Assembly (NCBI GenBank): GCA_031292515.1
Contig: JARLGZ010000247.1
Location: 62,001 to 126,000 of the forward strand
Direction: 5' to 3'
Source of the DNA: Puia sp.
GTDB taxonomy: Bacteria > Bacteroidota > Bacteroidia > Chitinophagales > Chitinophagaceae
DNA length: 64,000 bases
Below, piece by piece: positions 1-8,566 of this stretch. The notes beneath the pieces are model-generated. The model saw nothing but the letters and a program-made list of their open reading frames with translations, had not been told where the DNA came from and did not search any database. The stretch's first letter is position 1. Every line of letters starts with the position of its first letter. The translations under genes were made by a program, and so were the position numbers.

Positions 1-1
1 T

Positions 2-334
2 CGGCGGCCTAAAGTCAGACATATCGATATTGACGAAACGCATCAACACATCCCCGATGCGGGCGAGGAATATGCACTTATCCGCGCAGAACAGATACGA
101 CTAATTGAAGAGGAAATTCTGCAACTACCGGAGAAAATGCGCGAGGTCTTCATTCTTCGGTATGCGAAGGGCCTGGATCCCAAGTCCACCGCAGCAACCC
201 TTAATGTGGATGTCCAGACGGTCTACACTTATACCAAGAGAGCGTTAGAAAAATTGCGGTTGCTACTATCAGACCGTAATATCGAGTCCTCCATCTTTTA
301 TCTTATTCCATTGATAATTAAGGCATTAGGTTGA
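2..334 (+). CDS. ECF sigma-70 factor, C-terminal part (partial)
   Basis: The reading frame is open from base 2, so the gene begins before the window. About 110 residues remain. They contain sigma region 4: LPEKMREVFILRYAKG, then a helix-turn-helix around STAATLNVDVQTVYTYTKRA that would contact the -35-type element. A short hydrophobic tail (FYLIPLIIKALG) ends the protein, as is common in Bacteroidota FecI-type sigma factors. A FecR anti-sigma gene follows after 133 bp, then SusC/SusD, so this factor very probably controls the uptake locus downstream. The missing N-terminus (region 2) lies outside the window. The family is certain; the regulon is inferred from position. Confidence 0.9.
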   Translation, partial: RRPKVRHIDIDETHQHIPDAGEEYALIRAEQIRLIEEEILQLPEKMREVFILRYAKGLDPKSTAATLNVDVQTVYTYTKRALEKLRLLLSDRNIESSIFYLIPLIIKALG

Positions 335-371
335 AAATCCTATAATTTCAAAAAAAAATTAATAAAAAAGT

Positions 372-404
372 CACATTCGGCGTCCCAAAATGGTGCCTGA
401 ATGT
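372..404 (+). terminator. Hairpin between sigma and fecR genes
   Basis: ACATTC pairs with GAATGT, extended by GGC/GCC on the inside. There is no clear T-run after it, so it may be an mRNA hairpin that lowers read-through or protects the end, not a strong terminator. Confidence 0.35.
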
Positions 405-467
405 GTATTAATACTAATCCCTGCAGTATAACCGCAGCTGGGAAAATCAAACGCTATCACATTTTGT

Positions 468-1664
468 ATGGAGAATTCAAGGAGAATAGCATACTTGTTT
501 CATCGATCACGGAAGAGTGAGTTGACCGTGGAAGAAAAAACCGAACTCAAAGCGTGGCTGGATATGAAGCCTGAAAATCGTGCATTTTATGACCGTGAGG
601 TGAGTGAAGGCGCGACAATTACAGAAGGTTTGAAAATTGGATATAGTATGGATGAAGCACGGATCGAAAGACGGTTACGCAATTACCGACGAGCTTCTAT
701 TGCGAAACCATTTTCCAGAATTTTTCTCATTCGTCGATCCATCATGGCTGCCGCCGTCATGAGCGCCATTGCGTGGGGTCTTTGGTTCTGGAACTACCAT
801 CCCGGTCGACAACTTAAATCCGACAAGAATATTCCGCAGACAATTGTCCTAGCCATTGCTCCTGGAAAAAATCGGGCTGTCTTAACGCTCGCCGACAATA
901 CGTCCGTCGACCTGGACAGCGCGGCCGATGGTCAAATTGCAGCCCAGGGCGGAGCTCAAGTGGTGAAAACAAAGAATGGACTCTTGCAATACCAGGTTTC
1001 CAAAAGCGGAAAAATCGATGGACAGCCGCTTTACAACACCCTCCGCACACCGATCGCTGGGCAATTTCAATTAACTCTTCCGGATGGCACAAAGGTCTGG
1101 CTGAACAACGCTTCGCAACTGAGATATCCTGTTGATTTTGTGGGAAATCTGAGATCAGTGGAGTTGACCGGCGAGGCATACTTTGAAGTGGTGCCCAACA
1201 AGTCGAAACCCTTCATCGTAACAGTTGGAACGCAGACGGTGCAGGTATTGGGTACAAGTTTCAACATTACCGCTTACCCAGAAGAATCGACTATCCGAAC
1301 GGTCCTGGTGGAAGGCGCCGTGAAAGTGAAACTGGGCGAGCAGGCGATCATTCTAAGGCCCGGGCGTCAATCCGAGAATAGTGGATCGGTATTACAAGTG
1401 CAGGATGCAAATGTCAGGAGTGCTACGGCATGGCGAAAAGGATTTTTCAATTTTGACAACGCGAGTGCACCTGCTATTTTTTCTCAATTGGCGAGGTGGT
1501 ACGGGATCTCTGTACGATACCCAGCGGGCATTCCTACCAATCGATTCGATGGATTAATAGGGCGGGATTTGAATTTTGACGAGGTGTTAAAAATTTTAGA
1601 CCAACATGGATTGCATTGCACCGTGAACAACGGAGAGGTAAATGTATTCCAGGATACTCGATAG
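468..1664 (+). CDS. FecR-family anti-sigma factor
   Basis: 398 aa inner-membrane sensor. Residues 1-70 form the cytoplasmic anti-sigma domain (LTVEEKTELKAWLDMKPENR). A transmembrane helix lies at about 88-108 (AAAVMSAIAWGLWFW). The periplasmic FecR domain is at about 180-275, with LPDGTKVWLNNASQLRYP and VELTGEAYFEV, and a C-terminal DUF4974/STN-like domain is at about 325-395 (ASAPAIFSQLARWYGISV). This is the full standard layout. In FecIRA-type systems FecR receives a signal from the STN domain of the TonB-dependent receptor and controls its sigma factor. Here the partner sigma ends 133 bp upstream and an STN-bearing SusC follows, so the three probably form one signalling unit. Confidence 0.95.
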   Translation: MENSRRIAYLFHRSRKSELTVEEKTELKAWLDMKPENRAFYDREVSEGATITEGLKIGYSMDEARIERRLRNYRRASIAKPFSRIFLIRRSIMAAAVMSAIAWGLWFWNYHPGRQLKSDKNIPQTIVLAIAPGKNRAVLTLADNTSVDLDSAADGQIAAQGGAQVVKTKNGLLQYQVSKSGKIDGQPLYNTLRTPIAGQFQLTLPDGTKVWLNNASQLRYPVDFVGNLRSVELTGEAYFEVVPNKSKPFIVTVGTQTVQVLGTSFNITAYPEESTIRTVLVEGAVKVKLGEQAIILRPGRQSENSGSVLQVQDANVRSATAWRKGFFNFDNASAPAIFSQLARWYGISVRYPAGIPTNRFDGLIGRDLNFDEVLKILDQHGLHCTVNNGEVNVFQDTR

Positions 1665-1710
1665 GATGTACAGTCAGATAGTGTAACCGTTAAACCGCTC
1701 TAATTATAAC

Positions 1711-1742
1711 CGTGCCTGCTTCAGTAAGGTGGAGCAGGCACG
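1711..1742 (+). terminator. Strong hairpin downstream of fecR
   Basis: CGTGCCTGCT and AGCAGGCACG pair perfectly over 10 bp around a 12-nt loop. No T-tract follows, so termination strength is uncertain. It separates the sigma/FecR unit from the susC transcript. Confidence 0.6.
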
Positions 1743-1861
1743 ACTAGGGTGAAGAAATTAAAGGACCGGCAGCATTTGAGTTTCTTTATTTGAAAGAAAT
1801 CCTTTCCACTGAATTCAACCTGTAACGATTTGATTCTCATGTGACGATGTGTTCGAGCGTG

Positions 1862-1893
1862 TTTCTACACGCTTGAACCATGTCTTAGTTTTG
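1862..1893 (+). promoter_or_regulatory. Candidate Bacteroidota promoter for susC
   Basis: TAGTTTTG at 1886-1893 fits the Bacteroidota -7 consensus TAnnTTTG. TTTC at 1862-1865, 20 nt upstream, is one base from the -33 TTTG. The predicted start near 1900 gives a leader of about 230 nt that contains the three-way junction at 2003-2084. This is a by-eye match only, and the operon may instead use the FecI-type sigma factor. Confidence 0.35.
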
Positions 1894-2002
1894 TAGTTTG
1901 AAAATTTCGGATCTACCATTTGCAACTTTCGTCCTTTTTGTCACCTTAAATGCAAACACATGGTTCAAGGCAATCACCGATTCCCGCTACACCCGAGTTG
2001 AT

Positions 2003-2084
2003 GGGAACAACCCATAAAAAACCGGAAGCGTTTGCTGCACTTCCGGTCCCTTTCAATAAAAGTTGAAAGGCTTGATGGGTTCCC
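2003..2084 (+). promoter_or_regulatory. Three-way-junction RNA leader upstream of susC
   Basis: Three helices close one junction. P1 is ACCCAT (2010-2015) with ATGGGT (2075-2080), extended by GGGA (2003-2006) with TCCC (2081-2084) across a 3-nt bulge. P2 is ACCGGAAG (2021-2028) with CTTCCGGT (2040-2047). P3 is CCTTTCAA (2049-2056) with TTGAAAGG (2063-2070). P2 and P3 are perfect 8-bp helices only one base apart. The element ends 44 nt before the susC start. It could act as a regulatory leader or an mRNA stabiliser. I recognise no known riboswitch class. Confidence 0.55.
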
Positions 2085-2128
2085 CTATCCTTTTACGACT
2101 GATTAGTTAAACCCACCAAAACGAAGTT

Positions 2129-5100
2129 ATGAAAATTGACCAAGAGATGGTTGCGGAAATTTCCTGCCCGGAAATCAAGCAACCGCTGAATGTCGTTGAC
2201 AAAATTGTCTACACATTTGGCTCATTTTTAAAGACTTACAAAACTGCTTATAGGGCAATGAAAATCACATGTGTCATCCTGCTGATAGCTTTCTTACAGG
2301 TAAGCGCCCGGGGGACCGCTCAAACCGTAACACTAATTGGCAAGAACCTGGCGATGCAGCAGGTATTTGACAAAATTGAAGATCAGACCGGATATGGTGT
2401 TTTCATTGAGCATAACCTACTAGTTACACTGCGTAATGTGGATTTGGACGAAAAGAATGTGAGTATTGATGATATTTTACAAAAATGTTTTCGCTTTCAG
2501 CCAATGTTGTTGTCTTACAATATCACAGGTCATACTATCAATATTATCATTTCAAATGGGAGGAGAGATGAAATTTCTACTAATGAGTTGCCCGGTCCTC
2601 AGGAAATCAGCGGGATTGTCAAATCAGAAAGTGGCTCGCCCCTGGAAGGAGCCACCGTTGAAATTGTAGGGTTGAAGGCAAAGGGACTCACCAATGAAAA
2701 GGGTGAATTTAGTATAAAAGGAATTCCAAATGGCACGTACCAGATGGAAATTACATTTGTTGGATACGACAAGTTTATAAGTAAAATAGTTGTTAGCAAC
2801 AATCAACTGAAGATCAGCGCCAGTTTGAAGCAGGCAACCAATAGCTTAGATCAGATAGAGGTGGTGGCGTACGGGACGACTACAGAACGGCTGAACACAG
2901 GAAACGTAACCACGGTTACAGCAAAACAGATAGAACAACAACCCGTAGATAATCCTTTGTTGGCGCTTGAGGGGCGGGTTCCAGGATTATTCATTACACA
3001 AGCAACGGGCGTTTCCGGAGGAGGAATCAGTGTTCGGGTACAAGGACAAAATAGTATCTCGTACGGGAATGACCCGTTGTACGTTATTGATGGAGTGCCC
3101 TACGCTTCTCAAATGCTATCAACGACAACGGGCGGATTTGGGGGTATACTGGGATCTTCAGGTACCCTCGGCAGTGGTGTTCCAGCTGGTGGAAATGGGA
3201 ATCCGCTAAGTTACATTAGCCCCGGAGATATTGAGAGCATTTCCGTTTTGAAAGATGCGGATGCTACGGCCATATATGGCTCCAGAGCAGCAAACGGCGC
3301 TATACTTATCACAACAAAAAAAGGTAAGGCCGGACAGACAAAAGTGGGCTTTAATTTTCAGGATGGTTGGGGAGAGGTAACGCGAAAGCTAAATGTGATG
3401 AATATCCAACAGTATCTTCAAATGAGGCACGAGGCCTTAAACAATGATGGTATCAGTCCTTCTTCTACCGATTATGACATTAACGGATTATGGGATTCTA
3501 CTAAAAATGCCAATTGGCAAAAATTGTTACTTGGAGGAACGGCACAATACACAGATCTGTCTTCTACTGTGTCGGGAGGAACGGCCAATACACAATTTTT
3601 GGTGGGAGCGACTTTCCATCGTCAGACGTCTGTATTTCCGGGTGATTTCTCTGATCAGAAGGGAAATTTTCATTTCAATTTGAACAATGTCTCTAATGAT
3701 CAACGATTTCATTTACAAATATCAGGTAGTTACATGGTTGACAACAACCAGTTGCCGGAACTTGATTTAACCGGAAGTGCCATATCACTCGCTCCGGATG
3801 CGCCCAACTTGTACAACCCTAACGGTTCCTTGAATTGGGCACCGGATGCATCAGGTACATCGTCATGGTCCAATCCACTCCAATATACCTATAGCACCTA
3901 TCAAAACAAGACCAACAATTTGATTGGCAATGCAATCTTGTCCTATCAGATAGTGAAAGGGATGGAGATTAAGAGCAGCTTTGGATATACAAATTTAGCG
4001 ACGAATGAATTGTCGAAAATACCATTGGAGTCGAATAGCCCGGAAATTCAGGCGGCATATGGGACGACTGCCCGAGTGGGAATGTATACAAACAGTGGTA
4101 TTGAATCCTGGATCATAGAGCCACAAGCAAGTTATAAAAATTCCGTAGGTCCCGGAAAGTTAGACGTCTTAGTAGGTACGACCATTCAACAGAATCATAA
4201 CAATGGAACCAATCAAACGGGGCAAGGCTTTAACAGCGATGGACAAATAGCAGATATTTTTTCCGCAGCGCATGTGTACGTAAATTCCACGGTCATTTCT
4301 CAATATAAGTACAATGCTCTATTTGGCAGAATAAATTATAATCTGCAAGACAAATACATCGTGAATCTCAGCGGACGCAGAGATGGCAGCAGCCGTTTCG
4401 GACCAGAGGACCAGTTTCACAATTTTTGGGCCGTTGGCGGTGCATGGATATTTAATCAGGAGGCTATTTTTAAAAATAACATGAAATTCCTCAGTTTTGG
4501 CAAACTGAGGGGTAGTTATGGCACATCCGGTAATGATCAGATAGGCGACTATGCCTTTATGAGTTTGTATAGCACGATTACCCCGCAGGTACCTTATCAG
4601 GGCATCAACGGACTGGGGCCTAATAGCTTGCCCAATCCGTATCTGCAGTGGGAAGAAACAAAGAAATTGCAATTCGGCCTTGATGTAGGTCTTTTTAAAA
4701 ATAGATTATTGCTGACGACGAATTATGTGCGCAATCGTTCTTCCAACCAATTGCTGGCTTATCAACTACCTTCCATTACGGGATTTAGTGCTATTAATGC
4801 GAACCTTCCCGCAACTGTTCAAAATACAGAATGGGAGTTTATACTGAATTCAATCAATATCAAGACGGCGAAATTTAGCTGGAGTAGCAGTCTGAACCTG
4901 ACCATACCGAAAAATCAATTACTGGCATTTCCAAATTTGGAAAATTCATCTTATGCATCGACATTGGTTGTTGGTCAACCGCTGAGTGTTCAGAAGGTAT
5001 TCCATTTCCTAGGGGTAGACCCAGCCACAGGTGAATACCAGTTCGCAAGTAAAAGTGGCCCGACGTTTTCGCCAACGTTTGGCACTGATAATTCAATCCT

Positions 5101-5602
5101 TGTTAACACTTCACCGAGATTTTACGGAGGATTTTCAAATACCTTCAACTACAATGGATTGCAACTTGATATATTGTTTCAATGTGTGAAACAAACGGGA
5201 CGCAATAACTTCAATTTTGGCAACAACAATCCTCCCGGATTTCAGTGGGAGAATCAGCCAGTATCGGTCCTGAGTCGTTGGCAGAAGCCTGGGGACATTA
5301 CTTCTATACAACGATTCAATTCTACCAATAGCATATCCTATCAGCAAACACTTGCAGCATATTATAGCGACGCCGGTTTCTCAAACAATGCATCTTTTAT
5401 TCGGCTTAAAAACGTGGCGCTCTCCTATCAACTGCCGGAAAGAATAATAAAGCACCTGAAATCGCAAAATTTTAGGCTATATATCCAAGGGCAGAATCTG
5501 CTGACTTTTACCAAATTCAAGGGTATGGATCCGGAAAACCAAAGCGGTTCTGCGTTGCCGCCATTACGAGTTTTGACAGTGGGGTTGAAATTTGGATTTT
5601 AA
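2129..5602 (+). CDS. SusC/RagA-family TonB-dependent receptor with STN domain
   Basis: 1157 aa outer-membrane transporter. A membrane-spanning signal sequence sits at about 44-65 (MKITCVILLIAFLQVSA) after a 43-residue extension typical of Bacteroidota SusC proteins that carry an STN domain. The STN signalling domain is at about 66-135 and a carboxypeptidase-like regulatory domain at about 158-235 (SGIVKSESGSPLEGATVEI). The plug at about 250-390 includes DPLYVIDGVPY. The beta-barrel ends in the expected aromatic residue (VGLKFGF). With the SusD immediately downstream it should import an oligosaccharide or peptide across the outer membrane using TonB energy. The STN domain links it to the upstream FecR and sigma factor. 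The substrate cannot be read from sequence; neighbours suggest a glycan or glycoprotein. Confidence 0.96.
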   Translation: MKIDQEMVAEISCPEIKQPLNVVDKIVYTFGSFLKTYKTAYRAMKITCVILLIAFLQVSARGTAQTVTLIGKNLAMQQVFDKIEDQTGYGVFIEHNLLVTLRNVDLDEKNVSIDDILQKCFRFQPMLLSYNITGHTINIIISNGRRDEISTNELPGPQEISGIVKSESGSPLEGATVEIVGLKAKGLTNEKGEFSIKGIPNGTYQMEITFVGYDKFISKIVVSNNQLKISASLKQATNSLDQIEVVAYGTTTERLNTGNVTTVTAKQIEQQPVDNPLLALEGRVPGLFITQATGVSGGGISVRVQGQNSISYGNDPLYVIDGVPYASQMLSTTTGGFGGILGSSGTLGSGVPAGGNGNPLSYISPGDIESISVLKDADATAIYGSRAANGAILITTKKGKAGQTKVGFNFQDGWGEVTRKLNVMNIQQYLQMRHEALNNDGISPSSTDYDINGLWDSTKNANWQKLLLGGTAQYTDLSSTVSGGTANTQFLVGATFHRQTSVFPGDFSDQKGNFHFNLNNVSNDQRFHLQISGSYMVDNNQLPELDLTGSAISLAPDAPNLYNPNGSLNWAPDASGTSSWSNPLQYTYSTYQNKTNNLIGNAILSYQIVKGMEIKSSFGYTNLATNELSKIPLESNSPEIQAAYGTTARVGMYTNSGIESWIIEPQASYKNSVGPGKLDVLVGTTIQQNHNNGTNQTGQGFNSDGQIADIFSAAHVYVNSTVISQYKYNALFGRINYNLQDKYIVNLSGRRDGSSRFGPEDQFHNFWAVGGAWIFNQEAIFKNNMKFLSFGKLRGSYGTSGNDQIGDYAFMSLYSTITPQVPYQGINGLGPNSLPNPYLQWEETKKLQFGLDVGLFKNRLLLTTNYVRNRSSNQLLAYQLPSITGFSAINANLPATVQNTEWEFILNSINIKTAKFSWSSSLNLTIPKNQLLAFPNLENSSYASTLVVGQPLSVQKVFHFLGVDPATGEYQFASKSGPTFSPTFGTDNSILVNTSPRFYGGFSNTFNYNGLQLDILFQCVKQTGRNNFNFGNNNPPGFQWENQPVSVLSRWQKPGDITSIQRFNSTNSISYQQTLAAYYSDAGFSNNASFIRLKNVALSYQLPERIIKHLKSQNFRLYIQGQNLLTFTKFKGMDPENQSGSALPPLRVLTVGLKFGF

Positions 5603-5618
5603 ACAATCAAAACAAAGT

Positions 5619-7067
5619 ATGTTTATGAAATTTATTAGACTAATTATATATCAATGTCTTATCGCATTTGTTTTGGTTTTTGGTATTTCAGGTTGCACGA
5701 AATTGGTGACGGTCTCTTCGCCGGCAACAAGTGTGACGGATGCCAGTGTATATAGTGCTGACGCGACGGCCATTGCCGTTTTGACCGGATTGTATATTCA
5801 ATTGAGTCAAACGCAATACTTTTCTCCCGGCGGCCTGCCGACGTTGTCGGAATATGCCGGCTTGTCTGCGGATGAATTGACCTTATGGAGCGGAGCTAAT
5901 AATCCGAATTCATTGGCCTATTACACGAATACATTATCGGTGTCAGCCGGAGGAACGGAATATTGGGGCTTGAATTATGGAAATATTTATACCTGTAACG
6001 CCGCAATAGAAGGGTTGACTAGCTCCACTACATTAACCCCCTCCGTCAAACAGCAACTGTTAGGGGAGTCGAAATTCATGAGGGCATTCTACTATTTTTA
6101 TTTGGTCAACTTGTATGGAGACCTGGCTGTGCCGCTGACCACGAATTATACATCCAATGAAAATTTGCCCAGAGCGTCGATTGCAGAGGTATATATGCAA
6201 ATTATAGCTGATTTAAAGGACGCACAAAACTTATTAGGATCGGATTTTTTAGATGCTACGTTGTTAAATCAGTCACCACAAAGGATAAGACCTACGAAGT
6301 GGGCGGCTACGGCTTTATTGGCTAGAGCGTACTTATATTCCGGAAACTGGGCAGGCGCTGATTCTGCGGCAAGCTCGGTTATAGGAAACGCCCAATTCAG
6401 TTTAACTTCGTTGGACTCTGTTTTCTTAGCAAATAGTTCCGAAACAATATGGTCATTGCAGCCGGTTACAACCGGCATTACAAATACCCAGGATGGCGAG
6501 TTGTTTATTTTACCGTCTTCCGGGCCAAATAGCGCCATACCAAACCCGGTATATCTAAGTAATGGGCTGTTGGATAATTTTGAAACAGGTGATCAAAGAA
6601 GAATTAACTGGGTCGATTCTGTTACCGTAGGTACAGATACGTTTTATTATCCGTTCAAATACAAAGTGAACGCCCAGGATACAGCGGTAGTCGAATATCT
6701 CATGATGTTAAGATTGGGAGAGCAATTCTTAATCCGTGCTGAAGCGGAAGCGGAAGGAGCCGGTAACGGGTTGAGTGCTGCGATTGCTGATCTTAATGTG
6801 ATACGAAATCGGGCGGGGCTAAATAATACTACAGCAAGCACGCAAGCAGACATATTGGCTGCTATTCTACACGAACGACAGGTAGAGTTGTTTACAGAGC
6901 TTGGGCAACGGTGGTTCGATCTGAAAAGAACAAAAGCGATCGATGCTGTAATGAATCTCGCATGTTCTGTAAAGGGAACTACGTGGAATACCAATCAGCA
7001 ATTGTATCCATTGCCATTATTGGATATACAGGAGGATCCTAAGCTGACGCAAAACCCTGGGTATTGA
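5619..7067 (+). CDS. SusD/RagB-family substrate-binding lipoprotein
   Basis: About 482 aa from the ATG at 5619; a second ATG at 5625 gives a similar product. The frame is open back to a TTG at 5592 inside susC, but that adds a non-signal-like stretch, so the internal ATG is preferred. The signal peptide ends in a lipobox (LVFGISGC) with the acylated Cys at residue 26. SusD-type features are the tetratricopeptide-like body (GESKFMRAFYYFYLVNLYGD) and the C-terminal RQVELFTELGQRWFDLKRT. The protein should cap the SusC barrel on the cell surface and capture the substrate. The spacing to susC indicates one transcript. Confidence 0.95.
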   Translation: MFMKFIRLIIYQCLIAFVLVFGISGCTKLVTVSSPATSVTDASVYSADATAIAVLTGLYIQLSQTQYFSPGGLPTLSEYAGLSADELTLWSGANNPNSLAYYTNTLSVSAGGTEYWGLNYGNIYTCNAAIEGLTSSTTLTPSVKQQLLGESKFMRAFYYFYLVNLYGDLAVPLTTNYTSNENLPRASIAEVYMQIIADLKDAQNLLGSDFLDATLLNQSPQRIRPTKWAATALLARAYLYSGNWAGADSAASSVIGNAQFSLTSLDSVFLANSSETIWSLQPVTTGITNTQDGELFILPSSGPNSAIPNPVYLSNGLLDNFETGDQRRINWVDSVTVGTDTFYYPFKYKVNAQDTAVVEYLMMLRLGEQFLIRAEAEAEGAGNGLSAAIADLNVIRNRAGLNNTTASTQADILAAILHERQVELFTELGQRWFDLKRTKAIDAVMNLACSVKGTTWNTNQQLYPLPLLDIQEDPKLTQNPGY

Positions 7068-7146
7068 AAGAGCACACGCTGTCATGGCGAATCGCTCGGT
7101 AGGGTTCTCTTGAAATTTATTAATTGAAAAGATTAAATATGTTATC

Positions 7147-8472
7147 ATGCAATTGAAACAACTTGCCACTGTATTATTTTTATTTGCTCATATACTTACG
7201 CAAGTGAAAAAGTCGAGTGATGAGGACAATGACAAAGGCATTCGATTCGAGAAAGGGTTAACCTGGCATCAGATTCAGGACAAGGCCAAGGCAGAAAATA
7301 AATTCATTTTTATGGATTGTTTTGCAACATGGTGCGCTCCCTGCAAATACATGGACAAGTCTGTATATACCGACGACAGTATTGGCAATTTTATCAATGA
7401 AAGATTCATTTCTGTTAAGGTGCAATTAGATTCATCGGCGCATGACGACGACGACATAAGAAAATGGTATGGCGATGCTCATCAAATCAAGGAAAATTAT
7501 TTTGTAAGTGCAATGCCTACTTTTCTGTTCTTTACGCCGGATGGAAAAATGATGTTTAAGGAGATGGGAGCAAAAAACGTACAGGATTTTAGAAGTATGG
7601 CTGCGCTCGCGATGACAGATCCGAATCAGGAATTCTACTCGTTGGTGGAAAAGTACGATGAAAACAAGGTTGACTATTCTAGGATGCCCTCGCTGGCAGA
7701 AGCCGCCCAAAACCTACACGAGGACAAATTAGCCCTGAACATAGCCCGAAACTATATGCATAATTACCTGGACAGTCTGAGTGCAAGGCAATTTTTCACC
7801 AGACAGAATTTTGAGTTTATAAGCATTTTTTATAGCATGGTAAATTCAGGCGACAAGGTTTTCAACTATTTTATCCATCAACCAGCCAAGGTAGATAATA
7901 TGATGGACGACAAAGGATATTCTTACCGATATGCAAAATATGTAATCTATAAAGAAGAAATTACTCCGAAGCTAGAGAAGGCAAACGAGGAAGGAACGGC
8001 ACCCAATTGGGACGAAATAGCTGGAATAATTGAGTCAAAATATGGCAAAAAATATGTAGCCCCGAATCTTATCGACGGAAAAGCGGCTTGGTTTCATTCG
8101 AAGGCTGATTGGAAGAAGTACGCGACATATCTTGTCAAGCAAGTTGAGCTATCTGGCGTGCGGACATTAAAGAAAGAGTTGAGTAGCATTATTTATTTAA
8201 ACAACAGTGCTTTCGATGTATTTAAATACAGCGATGACAAAGTTGAGTTAAAGACAGCATTATCTTGGGTGAATATTGCCATTCCAATGGATCCAAAACC
8301 TTCCGAAGTGATGTTGGATACAAAGGCTAATTTGTTGTATAAAATCGGGGATAGACAGGCTGCGATGGCTGTGGAGAAGAGCGCATTGCAGCTATTTCCT
8401 AGTAGTAAGAGTATAAGAGAGTGTTATGAAAGGATGGTAAAAGGCGAGCCAACATGGACGCTTGAGCAATAA
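7147..8472 (+). CDS. Secreted thioredoxin-fold protein with C-terminal helical domain
   Basis: 441 aa. A hydrophobic N-terminus (LATVLFLFAHIL) suggests export, though the cleavage site is weak. The thioredoxin domain spans about 30-155, with the redox motif W62-C-A-P-C66 and the cis-proline region VSAMPTFLFFTPDGK, so the fold is a complete, active-looking thioredoxin. Residues 170-441 form a mostly helical domain of unknown role that ends in a TPR-like segment. The gene lies 79 bp after susD and is probably in the same operon. It may keep disulfides of secreted enzymes in order, or help process the substrate. Related thioredoxin-domain proteins are common next to SusC/D pairs. Confidence 0.85.
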   Translation: MQLKQLATVLFLFAHILTQVKKSSDEDNDKGIRFEKGLTWHQIQDKAKAENKFIFMDCFATWCAPCKYMDKSVYTDDSIGNFINERFISVKVQLDSSAHDDDDIRKWYGDAHQIKENYFVSAMPTFLFFTPDGKMMFKEMGAKNVQDFRSMAALAMTDPNQEFYSLVEKYDENKVDYSRMPSLAEAAQNLHEDKLALNIARNYMHNYLDSLSARQFFTRQNFEFISIFYSMVNSGDKVFNYFIHQPAKVDNMMDDKGYSYRYAKYVIYKEEITPKLEKANEEGTAPNWDEIAGIIESKYGKKYVAPNLIDGKAAWFHSKADWKKYATYLVKQVELSGVRTLKKELSSIIYLNNSAFDVFKYSDDKVELKTALSWVNIAIPMDPKPSEVMLDTKANLLYKIGDRQAAMAVEKSALQLFPSSKSIRECYERMVKGEPTWTLEQ

Positions 8473-8566
8473 TTAGGATAGTCTTACTTCATTTCTTTAG
8501 ATCATTTGGGCATGTCCATTCCAATTTCGTTTTCAAGCTAGACTTTAGTCGAATTTAGTCTGCAAA

